Source of the DNA: GCA-2718845 sp913041905
Lineage (GTDB): Bacteria; Pseudomonadota; Gammaproteobacteria; GCA-002705445; GCA-002716945
DNA: 9,666 nucleotides
Direction of reading: 5' to 3'
Assembly: GCA_913041905.1 (NCBI GenBank)
Contig: CAJWJQ010000039.1
Coordinates: forward strand, 1-9,666
Part shown: in pieces, positions 6,631 to 9,666 of the stretch
Layout: every line of letters begins with the position of its first letter
Numbering within the stretch: position 1 is the stretch's first letter
Translations under genes and position numbers: made by a program
The notes under the pieces: model-generated
What the model was told of the DNA's origin: nothing
Databases searched by the model: none
Seen by the model: only the letters and a program-made list of their open reading frames with translations

Positions 6631-8010
6631 TTATAAGTTTATTATAGCCTCATCTATCCACTGCAATCTATTGTTAATCCAATCTTTCATATAACCAATC
6701 TCTTCTTTATGAGAATTTGCAACAAATTTATTTGGCCAAATATATCTTCCTAATAAATCCCATCTAGAAAAATTTTGGTATACAGCTCCTCTATCATTAA
6801 GATAATCAGTATATCCATCTATTTTATCCATTATAGATTGGTTAGAAAGTAGATTTAATCTAAGATCATTCCATCTTGTCAGAAGCGCTTGTTTAAATAC
6901 TGGAGATTCCATAAATCTGTTCCACCAGAACGGAACCTGCCAAATATCTCCAGGACATATTTCATTAAATTTAAAACCCCATCCACTTGTAGTCCATCCA
7001 TTACAATAGTCTGAATTAGCAAAAGCTAAGTTAAAGTCCCATATTGGTCCCATTTTTAATTTTCCATTTACATCTTTATTTAAAAATGTACTCAGTCTAT
7101 AGCCATCAATATTTTTCGTGATTTCGTTTATTATAAAAAAGTTGATAAATGAATCTATATCTATATAACTCAAATACCCATTTTCTATATTATTAAATTC
7201 ATCAGACAATAAATTTGACTCAAAATCATTTATATATGTTTGGATATATTCTTTTTGTTCAGTTGAAATTTTTTCTGGTTTTGGATAATCATATATAAAA
7301 TATATTTCTGATTGATCTGACAGATTACCTTTCGTATTATAATTAGATCTAAATGACATAGATGAATCATAAGTGGTTCCTGATGATGAATCACCAGTTG
7401 CCTTATCAATTTTAATTATATAACCCCCATTTGCTGAAGAACCTGAATGTTTTGTTACATCTACCCTGTTTTTATCTCTTTTGATTTTTTCCATTAAAAT
7501 ATAAACACCCTTATAATCACCATTAATTGATAAATTGTAAAATTTTGTATCACTAGCCTTGTAACCTATTAGATTAGATAGATCAAATGTTAATTTGTTT
7601 CTTATTAACGATTTATCACTATATGGGCCATAAAATATCCAATCCTCTTCTGGTGAAAAACCTCCTAGAGAAACATCTATATCATCATTAAAGTCGCTAC
7701 TCCTAGTCTCAAATCCATAAGACTTTTTATCAAACATTTGTGAAGAGCTACCCCTAATCTCAACACCTATATTATAATCAGATTTAATTAAGTCTTCTTC
7801 AATAAGACTTAATGTAGCATTAATCTTAGGCTCATCAACAATTTCTTCTCCTAGGGTTGATATGATTGCTTCAGGTAATCTTTGAATGCTTTCACCTGTA
7901 TAGCTAATTTCGGATTCTCCATCATCTAAATCAAGGGGTTCAGGTCCATGACAAGAAATAATAAATGGTATGATTAGAAAACAAATAAGGGATCTTATTT
8001 TATTATACAT
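6631..8010 (-). CDS. CotH-family (spore-coat-kinase-like) lipoprotein
   Basis: A 459-residue extracytoplasmic lipoprotein: the signal peptide MYNKIRSLICFLIIPFIISC ends at lipobox Cys20, followed by an acidic linker. The body matches the CotH protein-kinase-like family: DWIFYGPYSDKSLIRN (123-138), NGDYKGVYILMEKI (163-176), GGYIIKID (195-202), NFFIINEITKNIDGY (290-304) and GPIWDFNLAF (321-330), with Asp324 where the family keeps a metal-binding Asp. B. subtilis CotH phosphorylates coat proteins; relatives in non-spore-formers are surface or cellulosome-associated with unclear substrates, so phosphorylation here is only inferred. The frame extends to 8049, but that start overlaps the upstream dehydratase gene by 32 bases and adds 13 residues before the signal peptide. 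The ATG at 8010, seven bases after the dehydratase stop, is chosen. Confidence 0.88.
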   Translation of the reverse strand: MYNKIRSLICFLIIPFIISCHGPEPLDLDDGESEISYTGESIQRLPEAIISTLGEEIVDEPKINATLSLIEEDLIKSDYNIGVEIRGSSSQMFDKKSYGFETRSSDFNDDIDVSLGGFSPEEDWIFYGPYSDKSLIRNKLTFDLSNLIGYKASDTKFYNLSINGDYKGVYILMEKIKRDKNRVDVTKHSGSSANGGYIIKIDKATGDSSSGTTYDSSMSFRSNYNTKGNLSDQSEIYFIYDYPKPEKISTEQKEYIQTYINDFESNLLSDEFNNIENGYLSYIDIDSFINFFIINEITKNIDGYRLSTFLNKDVNGKLKMGPIWDFNLAFANSDYCNGWTTSGWGFKFNEICPGDIWQVPFWWNRFMESPVFKQALLTRWNDLRLNLLSNQSIMDKIDGYTDYLNDRGAVYQNFSRWDLLGRYIWPNKFVANSHKEEIGYMKDWINNRLQWIDEAIINL

Positions 8011-8017
8011 AGAGTTT

Positions 8018-8314
8018 TTAAGAAAACATTTCTTCATAGATATTATCAATAAATCTAGCTAATGAAAAATCTTTTTCAGTAATAGCATTTAGACTATGTG
8101 TGTGCAATTCAATTTCTAGTATGTTATATTCATTAGTTAATTTTGGATGATGATTTATCTTTTCAGAATGATCAGCAACTATATTCATAAAGCTAAATGC
8201 ATTCATAAAGGTTTTAAATGAAATTTTTTTATATAAAATATTATTCTTTATAACCCAACCATCTAAAGCTTCTAGACTTTCTTTAATCTTATTCTCATCA
8301 AGTATCTCAGACAT
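8018..8314 (-). CDS. Pterin-4a-carbinolamine dehydratase
   Basis: A 98-residue cytoplasmic enzyme that dehydrates 4a-hydroxytetrahydropterin, recycling the cofactor of aromatic amino acid hydroxylases. The whole length fits the PCD/DCoH family. The active-site signature is complete: E51-K-I-N-H55-H56-P57, Tyr63, then His73 and Asp82; the three His match the catalytic His of the mammalian enzyme. No phenylalanine hydroxylase gene is in the window, so its partner is elsewhere or it has another role (some bacterial homologues are proposed to act in molybdopterin or folate metabolism). It lies second in the - strand run, seven bases after the small membrane protein stop. Those seven bases (GAGGTGA) are the only clear Shine-Dalgarno-like sequence in the window. 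Confidence 0.94.
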   Translation of the reverse strand: MSEILDENKIKESLEALDGWVIKNNILYKKISFKTFMNAFSFMNIVADHSEKINHHPKLTNEYNILEIELHTHSLNAITEKDFSLARFIDNIYEEMFS

Positions 8315-8321
8315 TCACCTC
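8315..8321 (-). promoter_or_regulatory. Shine-Dalgarno-like GAGGTGA abutting the dehydratase start
   Basis: On the - strand, GAGGTGA fills the whole gap between the TAA of the small membrane protein and the ATG of the dehydratase. It matches the 16S anti-SD complement (AAGGAGGTGA), but GAGG is only three bases from the ATG, closer than optimal. It may support reinitiation after the upstream stop. The other starts in the window lack such a site. Confidence 0.4.
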
Positions 8322-8510
8322 TTATTTAAAATATCTCCAAATATAATATATTGGAATTAATATTACAGCTATAACTATTGAATAGAATAATATATAAGCT
8401 ATCAATATAAGAATCAAACAAATAAAAATTATCCTTACTATAATTGATAAAAGTGGATGAGACATTATATCAGAATATAGTTTCTTTAATAATTTAATTA
8501 GTTGCTTCAT
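8322..8510 (-). CDS. Small membrane protein, 62 residues
   Basis: Starts at the ATG at 8510 and encodes 62 residues: a basic amphipathic N-terminus (MKQLIKLLKKLYSDIMSH), then a long hydrophobic stretch (about 24-57), long enough for one long helix or two short ones, and a basic aromatic end (YYIWRYFK). I recognise no family. An in-frame TTG nine bases upstream (8519) would lengthen it, but that TTG forms the last bases of a putative -7 box (TACTTTTG, 8517-8524), so it probably lies before the transcript start. It heads the - strand run and is followed after seven bases by the dehydratase gene. Small basic membrane proteins can act as stress or complex-assembly factors, but no role can be assigned here. 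Confidence 0.65.
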   Translation of the reverse strand: MKQLIKLLKKLYSDIMSHPLLSIIVRIIFICLILILIAYILFYSIVIAVILIPIYYIWRYFK

Positions 8511-8516
8511 TATAGA

Positions 8517-8524
8517 CAAAAGTA
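8517..8524 (-). promoter_or_regulatory. Putative -7 box TACTTTTG heading the minus-strand operon
   Basis: On the - strand this matches TAnnTTTG exactly and ends six bases before the ATG at 8510. No TTG is seen 17-23 bases upstream. It would drive the small membrane protein, dehydratase and CotH-family genes. Confidence 0.45.
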
Positions 8525-8559
8525 TAGTATTAAATTATTAATTATTATTATAAAAAAAC

Positions 8560-8567
8560 GATATTTG
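8560..8567 (+). promoter_or_regulatory. Putative -7 box GATATTTG upstream of the DUF411 gene
   Basis: One mismatch (first base G for T) to TAnnTTTG, ending four bases (TAAT) before the ATG at 8572, the same spacing as at 4247 and 6617. With the divergent box at 8517-8524 it defines a 61-base bidirectional promoter region made mostly of AT-rich TTA/ATT runs. Confidence 0.38.
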
Positions 8568-8571
8568 TAAT

Positions 8572-9009
8572 ATGAAAAAAATATTATTAATTATTTCAAT
8601 AATTCTTTTTTCTTGTAATCAAGACACAAAAGAAAAATTAGTCGTTTATCAATCACCTACTTGTGGTTGTTGTTCTGGTTGGGTAAGCAATATGGAACAA
8701 AACGGTTTTAATGTAGAGTCAATTAAGACAAATGATATGTACTCAGCAAAAGTCAAAGCTGGTATTGATTATACACTTCAATCATGTCATACTGCATTTA
8801 TTGGTAATTATTTTGTTGAAGGACATGTACCATCTGATGCAATAACAAAACTTTTATTAGAAAATCCTGACATTAAAGGAATTACAGTTCCTGGAATGCC
8901 TGCTGGAAGTAATGTTCCAGGAATGGAAACAATTAATGAAAGAGCAGAATTTGATGTTCTAGCTGTTAATCATGATGGTTCCACATTTATATGGAAAAAA
9001 TATCAATAA
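8572..9009 (+). CDS. DUF411-family metal-binding lipoprotein
   Basis: A 145-residue lipoprotein: signal MKKILLIISIILFSC with lipobox Cys15, then a DUF411 domain (PF04214). Conserved features are YQSPTCGCCSGW (Cys31, Cys33, Cys34), LQSCHTAFIG (Cys72, His73), FVEGHVPSDAI (His85) and VPGMPAGSNVPGME (106-119, with Met109 and Met118). The CGCC, SCH and Met-Pro-Gly motifs look like soft-metal ligands, and the family is often found with copper- or cation-resistance genes. A role in binding or trafficking copper at the outer membrane or in the periplasm is therefore likely but inferred. The length is normal. It is first of a two-gene + strand unit with the small lipoprotein 18 bases downstream, closed by a hairpin terminator at 9289-9320. 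Confidence 0.92.
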   Translation: MKKILLIISIILFSCNQDTKEKLVVYQSPTCGCCSGWVSNMEQNGFNVESIKTNDMYSAKVKAGIDYTLQSCHTAFIGNYFVEGHVPSDAITKLLLENPDIKGITVPGMPAGSNVPGMETINERAEFDVLAVNHDGSTFIWKKYQ

Positions 9010-9027
9010 TTTAATCACATAAATTTT

Positions 9028-9288
9028 ATGAAGGTTAAATCTATTTGTCTTCTGTTTTTAATTATTTTTTCTTCATGTAATAAAGAAGATTGTTTTACAA
9101 TAAGGGAAAAAAAGATTATTGACGGAAAGTATTATTTTTATTTTAATACTCCATTAAATGATGGTCCAGGATATTCATCGGGAGATGGTTTAAATTCAGG
9201 TGGTTATATTCCTGATAAATATTCTTCTGGTATAGTAGATAAGGATACTTATGATTCAACAAATATTGGAGATAAGTACTGTGAATAA
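9028..9288 (+). CDS. Small Cys-containing lipoprotein, unknown function
   Basis: An 86-residue lipoprotein: signal MKVKSICLLFLIIFSSC with lipobox Cys17, then a mature part of about 70 residues. It has Cys22 just after the anchor and a Cys next to the last residue, which could form a disulfide. The middle is rich in Gly, Ser, Tyr and Asp (GPGYSSGDGLNSGGYIPDKY). The end, VDKDTYDSTNIGDKYCE, resembles a C-terminal motif (V-x-x-x-x-Y-x-x-x-x-[VI]-G-D-x-[YF]-C) that I have seen in small Bacteroidetes lipoproteins, but I cannot assign a family. It lies 18 bases after the DUF411 gene and just before a terminator, so it is probably cotranscribed and may share the same envelope location. Any link to metal handling is inferred only from position. 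Confidence 0.75.
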   Translation: MKVKSICLLFLIIFSSCNKEDCFTIREKKIIDGKYYFYFNTPLNDGPGYSSGDGLNSGGYIPDKYSSGIVDKDTYDSTNIGDKYCE

Positions 9289-9320
9289 AGAAACCTGCCC
9301 AAAAACAAAGGCAGGTCTCT
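9289..9320 (+). terminator. GC-rich hairpin terminator after the DUF411 operon
   Basis: ACCTGCC (9293-9299) pairs with GGCAGGT (9310-9316) across a ten-base A-rich loop. Three further pairs lie beyond one mismatch, so the stem spans 9289-9320. It begins directly after the TAA at 9286-9288. There is no strong T run on the + strand (CTCTATAATATA follows). On the - strand the stem is followed by TTCTTTATT, so it could work better in that direction. It is the only GC-rich hairpin in the window. Confidence 0.75.
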
Positions 9321-9533
9321 ATAATATATAAATCAGATACTACTATTAAACTATTAAGTAGGTAAATAAACTCTACTATTAACATGGTATAATTGTAAAG
9401 CAAAATTATATCTTCAAAAACAGAGGTTAAATAAAACAAATGATTATTTTTTAATTTTTATCAATATTTAAAAAAAAGTGGTTATTTTTTAATACTTTGA
9501 TTTATTAATATTGTAAAAATTATTAATTTAAAA
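9321..9533. other. AT-rich intergenic region with short repeats
   Basis: No credible gene lies here. It holds three copies of CTATTAA (9343-9349, 9351-9357, 9376-9382). A hairpin pairs GGTATAATT (9386-9394) with AATTATATC (9404-9412), with one G-T pair. A 12-base direct repeat TTATTTTTTAAT lies at 9444-9455 and 9482-9493. An A/T-only stem pairs TTAAAAAA (9468-9475) with TTTTTTAA (9485-9492). These may be regulatory for the lipoprotein at 9534 or simply reflect base composition. No TAnnTTTG box was found close to that start. Confidence 0.4.
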
Positions 9534-9666
9534 ATGCTGAGTAATAATTACACAAAAAGTTATATTATATTTTCATTATTAATAATGTCTTGTAACAATG
9601 AAATAACTATCAACTCAATGGAATCAAATCAATTAAAAAATGAAACTAGTCTTTATCTAAAACAAC
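9534..9666 (+). CDS. N-terminus of a lipoprotein resembling DUF255 / thioredoxin-like (YyaL-SPATA20) proteins, 3' partial
   Basis: An ATG at 9534 opens a frame running off the window end, giving 44 residues. It starts with a signal peptide (MLSNNYTKSYIIFSLLIMSC) ending in lipobox Cys20, followed by an Asn- and Glu-containing spacer. The last visible residues, NQLKNETSLYLKQ, resemble the opening of DUF255 proteins (N-x-L-x-x-E-x-S-x-Y-L-x-Q-H-A-x-N-P-V-x-W), whose N-terminal domain is a thioredoxin fold. The window ends exactly where the diagnostic HAxNPVxW would follow, so the family call is tentative. Most DUF255 proteins I know lack a lipoprotein signal, though envelope forms are plausible in Bacteroidetes. 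The gene lies beyond the terminator and should have its own promoter; none is obvious. Confidence 0.6.
   Translation, partial: MLSNNYTKSYIIFSLLIMSCNNEITINSMESNQLKNETSLYLKQ

Noticed and set aside
8011..8049. Longer start for the CotH-family protein
   Set aside because: It overlaps the dehydratase gene and places 13 residues before an otherwise typical lipoprotein signal.
9143..9439. 98-codon - strand frame across the terminator
   Set aside because: Antisense to the small lipoprotein and runs through the GC-rich hairpin; no recognisable domain.
1..9666. Defence island, CRISPR array, prophage, insertion sequence, tRNA or rRNA
   Set aside because: No repeat-spacer pattern, transposase or integrase motif, terminal inverted repeats or structured RNA was seen; the identifiable genes are housekeeping or envelope functions.

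Overview
The window is a gene-dense, very AT-rich bacterial segment. It most likely comes from a marine, streamlined member of the Bacteroidota, probably Flavobacteriia. The reasons are: several lipoproteins with short N-termini ending in a lipobox Cys (FSC, SSC, MSC, ISC), almost no Shine-Dalgarno sequences, putative -7 boxes of the Bacteroidetes type TAnnTTTG just upstream of start codons, a divergent PEP carboxylase of a type I associate with this phylum (from memory), and a poly-Ser-linked cupredoxin. The assignment is inferred from these features, not from a database search.

Layout. (1) 2-457, + strand: the C-terminal part of a Ser-rich protein ending in a type-1 copper (cupredoxin) domain. 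(2) 579-3152, - strand: phosphoenolpyruvate carboxylase, convergent with (1). (3) Divergent from ppc, a + strand run: MarC-family membrane protein (3276), DoxX-like membrane protein (3856, TTG start), a 46-residue membrane protein with its own putative promoter (4247), a DUF4396 membrane protein (4398), a possible 26-residue membrane microprotein (4840), an NTF2-like protein (4917) and a YdhF-type aldo/keto reductase (5366). The last three are joined by ATGA stop/start overlaps. (4) A - strand run read from 8510 down to 6231: a small membrane protein, pterin-4a-carbinolamine dehydratase, a CotH-family lipoprotein and a DoxX-family protein. It meets the aldo/keto reductase tail to tail with one base between the two stop codons. 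(5) Divergent from that run, on the + strand: a DUF411 (metal-binding) lipoprotein and a small Cys-containing lipoprotein, closed by a GC-rich hairpin terminator. (6) At the right edge, the first 44 codons of a lipoprotein whose start resembles the DUF255 thioredoxin-like (YyaL/SPATA20) family.

How the genes work together. Most are single-function housekeeping or envelope genes, not one pathway. PEP carboxylase supplies oxaloacetate by anaplerotic bicarbonate fixation. The cupredoxin and the DUF411 protein both suggest extracytoplasmic copper handling, but they are 8 kb apart. The NTF2-like/aldo-keto reductase pair is the clearest functional pair, by translational coupling. I see no defence system, CRISPR array, integrase, insertion sequence, tRNA or rRNA. 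The most interesting signals are small: putative -7 boxes at a nearly fixed four-base distance from start codons (implying leaderless mRNAs), and two very small membrane ORFs lying in an operon.
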